Source: Scytonema millei VB511283
Lineage (GTDB): Bacteria; Cyanobacteriota; Cyanobacteriia; Cyanobacteriales; Chroococcidiopsidaceae
DNA length: 64,000 bases
Direction: 5' to 3'
Assembly: GCF_000817735.3 (NCBI RefSeq)
Contig: NZ_JTJC03000006.1
Location: 288,381 to 352,380 of the forward strand
Of this stretch, positions 17,114-26,700 are shown piece by piece. The position numbers were made by a program, and so were the translations under genes. Positions within the stretch are counted from its first letter, which is position 1. Each line of letters begins with the position of its first letter. Below the pieces are notes generated by a model, which did not search any database, had not been told where the DNA came from, and saw only the letters and a program-made list of their open reading frames with translations.

Positions 17114-17622
17114 ATCGAAGTCAGGAAAAGCCACGCCCTCCTGAGCCACTTTCTGCAATACACGAACTACAAGATTTCAATTCAGGCAATGCGACACTGG
17201 ACGATTGGATAAAGCGCCGCGCCTTAAAAAACGAGCAAGGTGGTGCTTCAAGAACTTACGTTGTCTGCATCGGTCAAAGAGTCATTGCCTACTATTGTCT
17301 CGCTGCTGGCTCTGTAGTAAACGCAAGTGCGCCGAATCGAGTGCGGCGGAATATGCCCGATCCGATTCCTGTAGCAATTATAGGAAGACTGGCTGTAGAT
17401 CGCGAGTGGCAGCAAAGAAGAATAGGAAAAGCGTTAGCCCGCGATGCCATTCTTCGCACGTTACAGGCAGCAGAAATTATCGGCATCCGTGCAATTCTCG
17501 TCCACGCTATTTCAGAACAAGCTCAACATTTTTATGAAAAGTGCGGTTTTATAGCTTCACCTATTGCATCAATGACTTTAATGGTAACAATTGACGATGC
17601 TCGTGCTGCGCTTGGTGAATGA
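17104..17622 (+). CDS. GNAT acetyltransferase toxin (TacT/AtaT-like)
   Basis: The 172-residue GNAT protein has the acetyl-CoA loop in IGRLAVDREWQQRRIGKALARD (Q/R-x-x-G-x-A type) and the C-terminal HAISEQAQHFYEKCGF, with the conserved tyrosine that acts as general acid in GNAT toxins. Partner of DUF1778 antitoxins; known members acetylate the amino group of charged tRNAs and stop translation. The frame begins with TTG inside the antitoxin 3' end (10-base overlap), implying translational coupling and a lower yield of toxin. No ATG is available before the conserved FNSGNATLDDWIKRRA segment. Confidence 0.9.
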   Translation: MGINRSQEKPRPPEPLSAIHELQDFNSGNATLDDWIKRRALKNEQGGASRTYVVCIGQRVIAYYCLAAGSVVNASAPNRVRRNMPDPIPVAIIGRLAVDREWQQRRIGKALARDAILRTLQAAEIIGIRAILVHAISEQAQHFYEKCGFIASPIASMTLMVTIDDARAALGE

Positions 17623-17632
17623 CAATAGATAT

Positions 17633-19015
17633 TTAACTCAAATGTTGCCCCAACTCTAACCGCAAGCGATACAAAATTGTATTTGGCTCGACTTGAGATA
17701 AAATTTCTTGAATGACTGTACTCGCACCGAATTGTCCCCAACTACAACCTTTTTCTAGATACACTTGGGCAGCTTTTCCCACAGCATACGTACCATAACC
17801 AGCAATTCCCCCTTGCGCGATCGCAGTTCCTGCAAATGCAGTTATATTAAACGGATTCTCCCCAGAGGCGATCGCAGTCGCACTTTTACCTAAGCCTAAT
17901 AGCATTCCGCTACCTAATTCGCTCAACAATAAACCACCAGAACTAAACAAAATTGTTCTCAACAACTTTGTGGCTTCAAACCCCGTCATTGGCAAATTAT
18001 ATAATTTAGCCAAAGCACGAATTAGGGCGAGATCGGCAACAAATCCGCCTAAAACGTCAAGTACAGCGATAGGGTTGAGTCCAACAGCTAAAGCTTTGTA
18101 TTTGGTATATTGCCAAATTAAATCTTCCGCCGCTTCATTAAGACGATCTAGAGTTTTACATGCGATCGCGGCTTCTGCGTCTTTTACTTGTAGTAAAGCA
18201 TTTAATGCCAGTAGCGATCGCCCCTCACGATTGAGTACGTGCAAAATCTTTTGCTGTAACTCCGCAACTTGGGGTGTTGGCGTTTCCCACTCGTAAGCAA
18301 CTTGTCCGTCGGGATATTCTACCCGCACTTCTTCGGCTGCTGGTTCCGCCGCCACCATGACGATTTCATCGCTAGATAGCAGTTGCTGTAAGCGTCTTGC
18401 AGTTGGACTACCAGCCCCTAATTGTTGGAGATTTTTATAAATTGCTTCCCTATCGGTTTCGGGATATAAATCGATTTTATTGAATACTAAAATTAGCGGT
18501 TTCTGTGCTTGTCGTAGTTCGCAAAGTGCTTGATATTCAGTACGGGTAATATCACCAGCTACAACAAATAAAATTAAGTCAGCTTGACGCGCTACGTCCT
18601 TCGCCATTTGCGCTCTAGCTTGACCTTCAATTTCATCTAATCCTGGCGTATCGATTAATTCAATTTGTACTTTTCCACCTGGATTCCAACGCACGGAACG
18701 GGGATATTGAGTCACACCGTGTAGGGGACCCGTGGGTAAAATTTTCTGCCCGACTAAGGCATTGAGAACCGCTGATTTACCTCGACTCACCAATCCAAAA
18801 GCAGCGATACAAATGACATTCGTTTCTAACTTATTCAGCGTGGAAGTTAGGACTTCCAAATCTGGTTTAACCAACCCAGCTAATTCAAGCTTTGCAGGCT
18901 TTGGATTGGGTTTACGCAGATGTCCGTACCAAGATAGCGCTTGGCGGATACTGGCACGAGCGCGGTTGAGGTGAGATTCTTGGAGATCGATTCGCCTAGC
19001 TTGAGATTGTGTCAA
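17633..19015 (-). CDS. Era/dynamin-like GTPase with DUF697 membrane region
   Basis: The GTPase domain runs from about residue 65 to 260: P-loop FGLVSRGKSAVLNALVG, switch LHGVTQYPRSV, Walker B LIDTPGLDEIEG and NKIDLY for guanine. The C-terminal half (about 300-450) is the DUF697-like hydrophobic region (GLNPIAVLDVLGGFVADLAL, LRTILFSSGGLLLSELGSGM, FAGTAIAQGGIAGYGTYAVG) with three or four membrane-associated helices. Many cyanobacteria carry several such proteins; their role is not settled, though membrane remodelling or ribosome/membrane biogenesis is proposed for relatives. Convergent with the toxin gene, 10 bases apart. Confidence 0.85.
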   Translation of the reverse strand: MTQSQARRIDLQESHLNRARASIRQALSWYGHLRKPNPKPAKLELAGLVKPDLEVLTSTLNKLETNVICIAAFGLVSRGKSAVLNALVGQKILPTGPLHGVTQYPRSVRWNPGGKVQIELIDTPGLDEIEGQARAQMAKDVARQADLILFVVAGDITRTEYQALCELRQAQKPLILVFNKIDLYPETDREAIYKNLQQLGAGSPTARRLQQLLSSDEIVMVAAEPAAEEVRVEYPDGQVAYEWETPTPQVAELQQKILHVLNREGRSLLALNALLQVKDAEAAIACKTLDRLNEAAEDLIWQYTKYKALAVGLNPIAVLDVLGGFVADLALIRALAKLYNLPMTGFEATKLLRTILFSSGGLLLSELGSGMLLGLGKSATAIASGENPFNITAFAGTAIAQGGIAGYGTYAVGKAAQVYLEKGCSWGQFGASTVIQEILSQVEPNTILYRLRLELGQHLS

Positions 19016-19162
19016 GGTTGAGAGACTGCGGCAGGGTACAGATTTACTCTAGTGCGATCGCAGTTGGAATGGCAAATCCAGCGACTGCACAAGGCGGATT
19101 TTATCTGTGTGGTTCTGCATGAATCCTCAAACAATCTGGGAGAACGTTGAGTTACTCACAAT

Positions 19163-19202
19163 TTCCTCAAATTTGCTTGCTAAGTTGAACCTAGAACCAA
19201 AC
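19163..19202 (+). promoter_or_regulatory. Conserved upstream motif, copy A
   Basis: TTCCTCAAATTTGCTTGCTA followed by AGTTGAACCTAGAACCAAA lies about 135 bases before the DUF4327 gene. The same 39-base layout, with matching blocks TTCCTCAAATTT, CTAA and TAGAxCCAAA at identical spacing, occurs before nifJ (23631-23669), and part of it before the next gene (27436-27462). A shared regulatory site is suggested; the factor is unknown. The rest of 19016-19336 holds GTTGACT/GGTTAAC repeats. Confidence 0.5.
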
Positions 19203-19336
19203 AAGACGTGGTTTAAACCAACCTGATGCTATGGCAATTCCCAAGGGTTCTTACATCTCGGGTGCTAGCTGTTGACTGTTGACTGCTGACGGTTAACGGT
19301 TAACAGTTAACTATTACTGGGTAGAAGGTAATTTGT

Positions 19337-19558
19337 ATGAAAACATCAGTTAAGTACGACATCAATGCTATCAAAGACGAAGCGCGTCAACTCGTTGATA
19401 AAGGACTTGTTGACCGTCACCAGCCAATTTATGCTTTGTGCAAATACATTCCAGGTCGTGAGTGGGTTTGTGTGGAAATTGAGCTAGAGGAAAATGATTT
19501 TTTGCTGAGAGATCGAATTATCGATCTATTAGGTCGTGAAGACTGGCAAGAAGACTAA
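19337..19558 (+). CDS. DUF4327 family protein
   Basis: A 73-residue protein matching DUF4327, a small soluble family found in cyanobacteria: KYDINAIKDEARQLVDKGLV, then QPIYALCKYIPGREWVCVEIELEENDFLLRDRI and a C-terminal IDLLGREDWQED. It is likely a compact alpha/beta fold. No function is known to me. A GAAGGT ribosome binding site precedes the ATG. The conserved upstream motif shared with nifJ hints at a common control. It is followed by a 75-base direct duplication. Confidence 0.82.
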   Translation: MKTSVKYDINAIKDEARQLVDKGLVDRHQPIYALCKYIPGREWVCVEIELEENDFLLRDRIIDLLGREDWQED

Positions 19559-19712
19559 AAAATTCAAAAGTTAAAAGTTAAAAGTTAAAAGCTAAGACTT
19601 GGTTGCGATTAATAGTTTTAGTATTGACTTGAAAAAAATTCAAAAGTTAAAAGTTAAAAGTTAAAAGCTAAGACTTGGTTGCGATTAATAGTTTTGGTAT
19701 TAGCTTGAAAAT
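19558..19712. repeat. Tandem duplication of about 73-75 bp with GTTAAAA heptamers
   Basis: The block AAATTCAAAAGTTAAAAGTT, then AAAAGTTAAAAGCTAAGACT and TGGTTGCGATTAATAGTTTT, occurs twice in direct succession, starting near 19559 and 19632, with two substitutions at the 3' end. This is a recent local duplication. The remainder of 19713-19849 is AT-rich and unremarkable. Confidence 0.88.
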
Positions 19713-19849
19713 AGCTTAAATAGTTTTTTTGATATAGTTTAGAAACGAGTCAAATCTAAAATCGACGCTGTAAGCTGCAATAACTTAATATTGCTGAAAA
19801 AACATTCGAAATTACCGAGCAAAATTATAAATGCTGCGAGGCGATCGCC

Positions 19850-20881
19850 ATGTCTACAATATCCAATTTCTGGAACATTGAAGAAGCTGAATTTCCCCAA
19901 ACTGGTACACCTACAGAGCAGCTCAAGTTTCTTTTAAATTATGCATTGCTAGCTCCTTCTGGGCATAATACTCAGCCTTGGAATTTTAAAGTTCAAGATG
20001 AAGCGATCGCGCTCTATGCTGACCGGACTCGCGCTTTGCCTGTTGTCGATCCTCAAGACCGAGAATTAATTATCAGCTGCGGTACGGCATTATTTAATCT
20101 TCGGATTGCTCTACGTCACTTTGGTTATACGGGCAAAATCTTAACTTTTCCAGAACCCAGCCATCCAGACTTGTTAGCGGCGATTCAATTAGGCAAACCC
20201 ACACAGGCTAGCGCTGACGAGCAAATGCTGTTTGAGGCAATTCCCCAAAGACACACGAATCGAAGGGATTATGAAAACTGGGATGTACCCAAATCGATGC
20301 TGACATGGCTGCAAGTGGATGCTGCCAGCGAAGGCGCTTGGTTGCAAGTTGTGAAAGGAGATCTAACCCGTCAGGCGATCGCCGAATTAGTGGTACGAGG
20401 CGATCGCTTGCAAATGGCAAATCCCGACTTTCGGCGCGAATTAGCAGCTTGGATTCATCCAGGTAGCAGCCCCAGCCACGATGGTATACCTGGATATGCT
20501 TATGGCGTGAATCAGTACCTAGATTTTGCTACACCGATCTTTGCTTGGGCAATGCGTACCCTCGATCTCGGAGATGCAGTGGCTCATCATAGCCGCCAAC
20601 TCGCGATCCAGTCTCCGGCAATTTTAGTGCTGGGTACAGAGCAAGATACTCCGAGAGATTGGCTGGCAGCGGGGCAAGCACTAGAGCGGGTATTGCTGCG
20701 AAGTCAAGCAGTCGGATTATCAGCATCCTTTTTAAATCAGCCGATTGAAGAGCCAACTTTGCGATCGCAACTAAGCAAATTAATCTACGCATCAGGCTAT
20801 CCACAAATTCTGTTGCGTCTGGGTTTTGGTTCTGAAGTAAAACCAACAGCAAGGCGAGGAGTGGATGAAGTTTTGCTATAA
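19850..20881 (+). CDS. Acg-type nitroreductase-fold FMN protein
   Basis: The 343 residues match the Acg family (Mycobacterium Rv2032-like) of nitroreductase-fold proteins: LLNYALLAPSGHNTQPWNFK, LPVVDPQDRELIISCGTALF, NLRIALRHFGY, IPQRHTNRRDYENW, and a C-terminal GLSASFLNQPIE. Family members bind FMN but some lack reductase activity and may store flavin. It is six bases upstream of hypF and on the same strand, so it likely belongs to the hyp operon and may be made under low oxygen. An AGGCGATCGCC precedes the ATG. Confidence 0.82.
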   Translation: MSTISNFWNIEEAEFPQTGTPTEQLKFLLNYALLAPSGHNTQPWNFKVQDEAIALYADRTRALPVVDPQDRELIISCGTALFNLRIALRHFGYTGKILTFPEPSHPDLLAAIQLGKPTQASADEQMLFEAIPQRHTNRRDYENWDVPKSMLTWLQVDAASEGAWLQVVKGDLTRQAIAELVVRGDRLQMANPDFRRELAAWIHPGSSPSHDGIPGYAYGVNQYLDFATPIFAWAMRTLDLGDAVAHHSRQLAIQSPAILVLGTEQDTPRDWLAAGQALERVLLRSQAVGLSASFLNQPIEEPTLRSQLSKLIYASGYPQILLRLGFGSEVKPTARRGVDEVLL

Positions 20882-20887
20882 AACAAA

Positions 20888-23359
20888 ATGCTAAGCCTAA
20901 AACAACGTTTACACGTAACTATTCGAGGTGCTGTACAAGGGGTAGGTTTCCGTCCGTTTATCTACCGATTGGCAACAGAATTAGGACTTGTAGGATGGGT
21001 GAATAATTCCGCTCAAGGGGTTTTTGTTGATGTAGAAGGCACGCAAGCGCAATTGCAGAATTTTTTATTACGCATCGAGCAACAAAAGCCACCCCAGTCA
21101 ATCGTTCAAAGTCTAGAATCGAAATTTCTCGCTCCCGTAGGCTACCAACAGTTCGAGATTCGCACCAGTACGGGTGGTGAGAAATCAGCAACAATATTAC
21201 CCGACCTTGCCACTTGCTCGGATTGTCTGCGCGAAATTTTCAACAAAAGCGATCGCCGCTACGGTTATCCCTTCACCAACTGTACTAACTGCGGTCCCCG
21301 CTTTAGCATGATTGAAGCTTTGCCCTACGATCGCGCCAATACGACGATGAAACAGTTTCAGATGTGCGCTCGCTGTCAGTCCGAGTATGAAAATCCACTA
21401 GATCGCCGCTTTCACGCCCAACCTAACGCCTGTCCTGAATGCGGACCCCAACTTGAGTTATGGGATCGAGACGGTCGCGTTTTAGCATTGCGCGATCGAG
21501 CATTGCTTCAAGCTGCCGCATCAATTCGTCAAGGTCAGATCGTTGCTATCAAAGGTTTGGGCGGGTTTCACCTTGTCGTAGATGCACGGAACGAAGCAGC
21601 CGTACGACGACTGCGCGATCGCAAGCAGCGAGAAGCAAAACCCTTAGCCCTGATGTATCCATCCCTAGAATCGATTCAAGTAAGCTGTCAAGTTTCAGAG
21701 TTGGAAGCCAGCCTATTGCGATCGCCTCAAGCTCCAATTGTCCTGCTGCAACGCAAGCTAGAAGTTGACAGCGCGATGGTCGCGCAGCGAACCGCCTTCG
21801 GCATCGCCCCCTCAGTTGCTCCTGGCAATCCTTATTTAGGCGTGATGTTGCCCTACACTCCTCTACATCACCTACTCATGGCTGAGTTGGGTTTCCCAAT
21901 AGTTGCTACCAGTGGCAATTTAACAGATGAACCTATTTGTATTGATGAAAAAGAAGCACTGCAACGCCTGAGTAGCATTGCTGAGGTTTTCCTCGTCCAC
22001 AACCGACCGATCGCCCGACCGATAGACGATTCTGTCGTGCGCGTAATGATGGGACGAGAAATGGTTTTACGCCGCGCCCGTGGTTATGCACCTTTACCGA
22101 TTCAGGTGACGGGGATAGGGGAAGCAGGGGAGCAGAGGAGCAGAGGAGCAGAGGAGCAGAGGGAGTTGGGGAAGCTGGGGGAGAAAAAACAACTGTCAGC
22201 TGTCTTCACGCAGTGTAGCGCCAGCGTCAACTGTCAACTGTCAACCGTCAACCAACAACTCACCCCCGACTCCCTTCTCGCAGTAGGGGCGCAGCTCAAA
22301 AATACGATCGCTCTTTCTGTAAATGAGCAAGTTTTTGTCAGTCAGCATATCGGAGATTTAGCAACAGTTCCAGCAGTGAATGCTTTTGAAAAAGCGATCG
22401 CGGATTTTCAACAACTTTATCAGGTCAAACCAGCAGCGATCGCCTGCGATCTTCATCCCGATTATTCTTCTACTCAATTTGCTCAAAACTCAGGTTTACC
22501 AGTTATTCCAGTGCAGCACCACTACGCACACGTTCTCTCATGCATGGCGGAAAACGATTTAATTGAGACGGATAACAAACCCGTTTTAGGTATTGCTTGG
22601 GACGGTACTGGTTACGGACTAGACGGCACAATTTGGGGTGGAGAATTTCTGCTGGCTACAGAAACATCATTTGAGCGAGTCGCTCATTTACGGACTTTTC
22701 GACTGCCTGGGGGAGAAAAGGCAATTAAAGAACCAAGACGAGTCGCAATTGGTTTGCTCTATGGAATTTTTGGAGAAGAATTGTTTGAGATGCAGCACTT
22801 AGCACCAGTGCAAGCTTTTAGCGATCGCGAGTTGGGAATTTTACAGACAATGCTGCAAAGAAATCTCAATACTCCAGTGACTTCTAGCATGGGACGGCTA
22901 TTTGATGCGATCGCTTCAATTCTAGGATTGCGGCAACAAACTCAGTTTGAAGGACAAGCAGCAATGGAACTGGAGTTTGCGATCGCCGGATTCGATCCTG
23001 ACGAGCGCTATAGCTTTGAGATTTTAGCAACGTCATCACCTGCGATCGTCGATCTGCTGCCGATGGTGCGAGAAATCTTAGCAGATATAAGATGTGGTTT
23101 ACCACTCGGAAAAATATCAGCTAAGTTGCACAATACGCTCGTTGAGATCGTAGTTGCCGTAGCAAAATCTGTGGGTGAAGAAAACATTGTGCTTACAGGC
23201 GGTTGTTTTCAAAATAAGTATTTAACTGAAAGAGCCATTAAAAGATTGCAAGCAGAAAATTTTCGTCCTTATTGGCATCAGCGCGTCCCACCTAATGATG
23301 GGGGAATCGCGCTAGGACAAATTGTGGCAGCAACTTTTCGCTTGAGCAACAGGAAGTAA
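20888..23359 (+). CDS. hypF: Carbamoyltransferase HypF with repeat-derived insertion
   Basis: Builds the thiocarboxamide on HypE that becomes the CN ligands of [NiFe] hydrogenase. Domains in order: acylphosphatase (RGAVQGVGFRPFIYRLATEL, residues 13-32), two zinc fingers (CSDC...CTNC, CARC...CPEC, about 112-190), YrdC-like (about 200-390) and the Kae1-like carbamoyltransferase with QHHYAHVLSCMAE (about 542) and GIAWDGTGYGLDG. About 55 extra residues (DNA 22110-22275, GEAGEQRSRGAEEQREL and on to VNCQLSTVNQQL) separate the YrdC and Kae1 parts and are coded by short tandem repeats identical in style to the spacers. At 823 residues it is longer than usual (about 750-770). Confidence 0.95.
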   Translation: MLSLKQRLHVTIRGAVQGVGFRPFIYRLATELGLVGWVNNSAQGVFVDVEGTQAQLQNFLLRIEQQKPPQSIVQSLESKFLAPVGYQQFEIRTSTGGEKSATILPDLATCSDCLREIFNKSDRRYGYPFTNCTNCGPRFSMIEALPYDRANTTMKQFQMCARCQSEYENPLDRRFHAQPNACPECGPQLELWDRDGRVLALRDRALLQAAASIRQGQIVAIKGLGGFHLVVDARNEAAVRRLRDRKQREAKPLALMYPSLESIQVSCQVSELEASLLRSPQAPIVLLQRKLEVDSAMVAQRTAFGIAPSVAPGNPYLGVMLPYTPLHHLLMAELGFPIVATSGNLTDEPICIDEKEALQRLSSIAEVFLVHNRPIARPIDDSVVRVMMGREMVLRRARGYAPLPIQVTGIGEAGEQRSRGAEEQRELGKLGEKKQLSAVFTQCSASVNCQLSTVNQQLTPDSLLAVGAQLKNTIALSVNEQVFVSQHIGDLATVPAVNAFEKAIADFQQLYQVKPAAIACDLHPDYSSTQFAQNSGLPVIPVQHHYAHVLSCMAENDLIETDNKPVLGIAWDGTGYGLDGTIWGGEFLLATETSFERVAHLRTFRLPGGEKAIKEPRRVAIGLLYGIFGEELFEMQHLAPVQAFSDRELGILQTMLQRNLNTPVTSSMGRLFDAIASILGLRQQTQFEGQAAMELEFAIAGFDPDERYSFEILATSSPAIVDLLPMVREILADIRCGLPLGKISAKLHNTLVEIVVAVAKSVGEENIVLTGGCFQNKYLTERAIKRLQAENFRPYWHQRVPPNDGGIALGQIVAATFRLSNRK

Positions 23360-23364
23360 CGGTC

Positions 23365-23595
23365 ATGTGTTTAGCAGTTCCAGGGAAAATTATCAGTATT
23401 GATTATGACCAAGAACCATTAATGCGGACTGGAAAAGTTAGCTTTGGTGGAGTTATTAAAGAAGTTAGTCTTGCCTATGTTCCTGAAGCAAAAGTAGATG
23501 ACTATGTAATCGTCCATGTAGGTTTTGCTCTTAGTATTCTCGATCCAGAAGAAGCAGAAAGTACGTTGAATTATTTACAAGAAATGCAAATTTGA
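23365..23595 (+). CDS. hypC: Hydrogenase maturation chaperone HypC
   Basis: The 76-residue protein begins MCLAVPGKIISIDYDQEP, with the invariant Cys2 that binds the Fe(CN)2CO precursor and the hydrogenase large subunit. The YVPEAKVDDYVIVHVGFALS strand segment and the C-terminal helix are typical. HypC works with HypD to assemble the iron centre. It follows hypF by five bases and is almost certainly in the same operon. Confidence 0.96.
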   Translation: MCLAVPGKIISIDYDQEPLMRTGKVSFGGVIKEVSLAYVPEAKVDDYVIVHVGFALSILDPEEAESTLNYLQEMQI

Positions 23596-23630
23596 GCGAT
23601 CGAAGGTTCCCTTTCTATTCTCCTCACAGG

Positions 23631-23669
23631 TTCCTCAAATTTTCCTTCTAACTTCAAGGTAGAGCCAAA
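23631..23669 (+). promoter_or_regulatory. Conserved upstream motif, copy B (before nifJ)
   Basis: TTCCTCAAATTTTCCTTCTA then ACTTCAAGGTAGAGCCAAA, ending 45 bases before the nifJ ATG. It aligns without gaps to the block before the DUF4327 gene, and its CTAACTTCAAGGT core is identical to that before the next gene downstream. Confidence 0.5.
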
Positions 23670-23713
23670 ACAGTCACTTGGTAATACTTTAGAAGCTTGC
23701 AAAGGTTGAAAAA

Positions 23714-26700
23714 ATGAAAACAAAAACATTTGCAACCCTAGATGGTAATGAGGCAGTTGCTCAAGTTGCCTATCGCTTGAATGAAGTCATTACCATTTAC
23801 CCTATCACTCCCTCCTCGCCAATGGCTGAATGGGCTGATGCTTGGACAGCAGAAGGCAGAGCGAATATTTGGGGTAATGTTCCCGCCGTAGTCCAAATGC
23901 AGAGTGAAGGAGGCGTTGCTGGGGCGCTTCACGGTGCTTTACAGACAGGTTCCTTGACAACGACTTTCACTGCATCACAGGGATTATTGTTGATGCTGCC
24001 AAATATGTACAAAATTGCGGGAGAATTAACACCGACAGTTTTTCACGTCGCAGCGCGATCGCTTGCCGCTCAAGCTTTATCCATTTTCGGCGATCATAGC
24101 GATGTGATGGCAGCACGGACAACGGGTTTTGCAATGTTGTGCGCTGCATCAGTCCAAGAAGCACACGATTTCGCCCTCATCGCCACAAGAGCAACATTAG
24201 AATTGCGAATTCCTTTCCTACATTTCTTCGATGGCTTCCGCACCTCCCACGAAATTGCCAAAGTGGAACTGTTGGCAGAAGACGACATGCGATCGCTCAT
24301 TCCCGACGAGCTAGTCTTTGCCCATCGCGATCGCGCTTTAACTCCCGATCGCCCAGTGATTCGCGGTACAGCCCAAAATCCCGACGTTTACTTTCAAGCT
24401 AGGGAAACTGTCAATCCTTACTATCTAGCTTGTCCCGACATTACCCAAAAGGTGATGGATGAATTTGCCCAACTGACGGGCAGACAATATCAACTATTTG
24501 AATACCACGGCGATCCAGCAGCAGAGAGAGTCATTGTCTTAATGGGTTCTGGTTGCGAAGCCGTCCACGAAACTGTAGATTACCTCAATGCTAGCGGTGA
24601 AAAAGTAGGAGTCGTCAAAGTCCGACTCTATCGCCCCTTTGATGCCAAAAGATTTGTAAAAGCATTACCTGCAACAGTCAAAGCGATCGCAGTTTTAGAC
24701 CGCACCAAAGAACCAGGCGCAGCAGGTGAGGCGTTGTATCTCGACGTTGTTACCGCTGTGTGCGAGTATGCACAGGAGCAGAGGGGCAGGGCAGACAAGG
24801 GAGACAAGGGAGACAAGGAAGCAATTCTAGCCACTAGTCACCAGCCACTAGCCACTTCCCCGACTCCCCAAATCATCGGTGGACGCTACGGCTTATCATC
24901 CAAAGAATTTACTCCAGCGATGATTCAAGCAGTTTTCGATAATTTGGCAGCAATCGAACCAAAAAATCACTTTACTATCGGCATCAATGATGATGTGACT
25001 CACACTAGCTTGTTATACGATCCTGAGTTTTCGATTGAATCAGATCGTGTAGTACGAGCTATTTTTTATGGATTGGGTGCAGATGGAACTGTAGGAGCTA
25101 ATAAGAATTCCATTAAAATTATCGGCGAACAAACAGACAACTACGCTCAAGGCTATTTTGTTTACGATTCCAAAAAATCGGGTTCTGTCACAGTTTCTCA
25201 TTTACGATTTGGACAGCAGCCAATTCGCTCCACGTATTTAGTCAATCGGGCTAACTTTGTTGCTTGTCATCAGTGGGAGTTTATCGAGAAATTTCCATTA
25301 CTCAAAGAGATCGTCCCTGGTGGTACTTTCTTACTTAATAGTCCCTATCCCGCAGATGAAATTTGGAATTATTTACCGCGATCGCTCCAAACTCAAATTA
25401 TTCAAAAACATCTGAAATTTTATGTCATTAATGGCTACCAAGTTGCCCGCAACGCAGGGATGGGTGGAAGAATTAACACCGTTATGCAAGTTTGCTTCTT
25501 TGCTCTTTCTGGCGTGCTACCAAAAGATGAAGCGATCGCCCAAATTAAGCGATCTATCCGCAAAACCTACGGCAAGAAAGGCGATGAAATTGTCCAGATG
25601 AATATCCATGCAGTGCATGAAACCCTAGCACATTTATATGAAGTTGATTATGGAGCGATGGTAAGAAGCAATCAAGAAAACCAACTACCAACTACTAACT
25701 ACCAACTACCGATTACCAATTCAGCCCCAGCTTTTGTTCGGGATGTTCTAGGAAAAATCATTGCCCGAGAAGGAGACAATTTACCCGTCAGTGCCATGCC
25801 CGTAGACGGAACTTATCCCAGTGGAACATCGAAGTGGGAAAAACGCAACATTGCCCAAGAAATCCCAGTTTGGGATTCAGATGTATGCGTCCAGTGCGGT
25901 AAGTGCGTGATGGTATGTCCCCACAGCGTGATTCGCAGTAAAGTTTACGAACCGCAGCAATTAGAAACTGCTCCAGCCACTTTTAAGAATAGCAATGCTA
26001 GAGAGCATGATTGGCAAGGTCTGAAATTCACAATTCAAGTTGCACCGGAAGACTGTACGGGCTGTGGCATCTGCGTCGATGTTTGCCCAGCCAAGAACAA
26101 GTCGCAACCAAAACTGAAAGCAATTAATATGCAGCCGCAGCAACCGTTGCGGGAACAAGAACGGGAGAATTGGGATTTCTTTTTAAATATTCCCAATCCC
26201 GATCGCACCCACTTGAAACTGCATAAAATTAACCAGCAGCAAATGCAAGAGCCGTTATTTGAATTTTCTGGTGCTTGTGCGGGTTGTGGAGAAACGCCCT
26301 ATTTAAAACTCGTGAGTCAATTATTTGGCGATCGCGCCGTCATTGCCAACGCCACTGGCTGTTCTTCCATTTACGGTGGTAACTTACCCACTACACCTTG
26401 GACACATAACGCCGAGGGGCGGGGTCCTGCTTGGTCAAACTCCTTATTTGAAGATAATGCCGAATTTGGTTTAGGCTTTCGCGTTGCGATCGATAAACAC
26501 GCAGAAATTGCTACTGAATTACTCCGCCAGCTAGCACCAGCCGTAGGTGAAGAATTAGCGACAAGTATCCTAAATGCTCCACAAAACGATGAAGCAGATA
26601 TCTACGAACAACGCCAAAGAGTAGCTTTACTCAAGCAGAAATTGGACGAATTATTAAAGAATCAGGGAGCAGAGGAGCAAAGGGGCAGGGGAGCAGAGGA

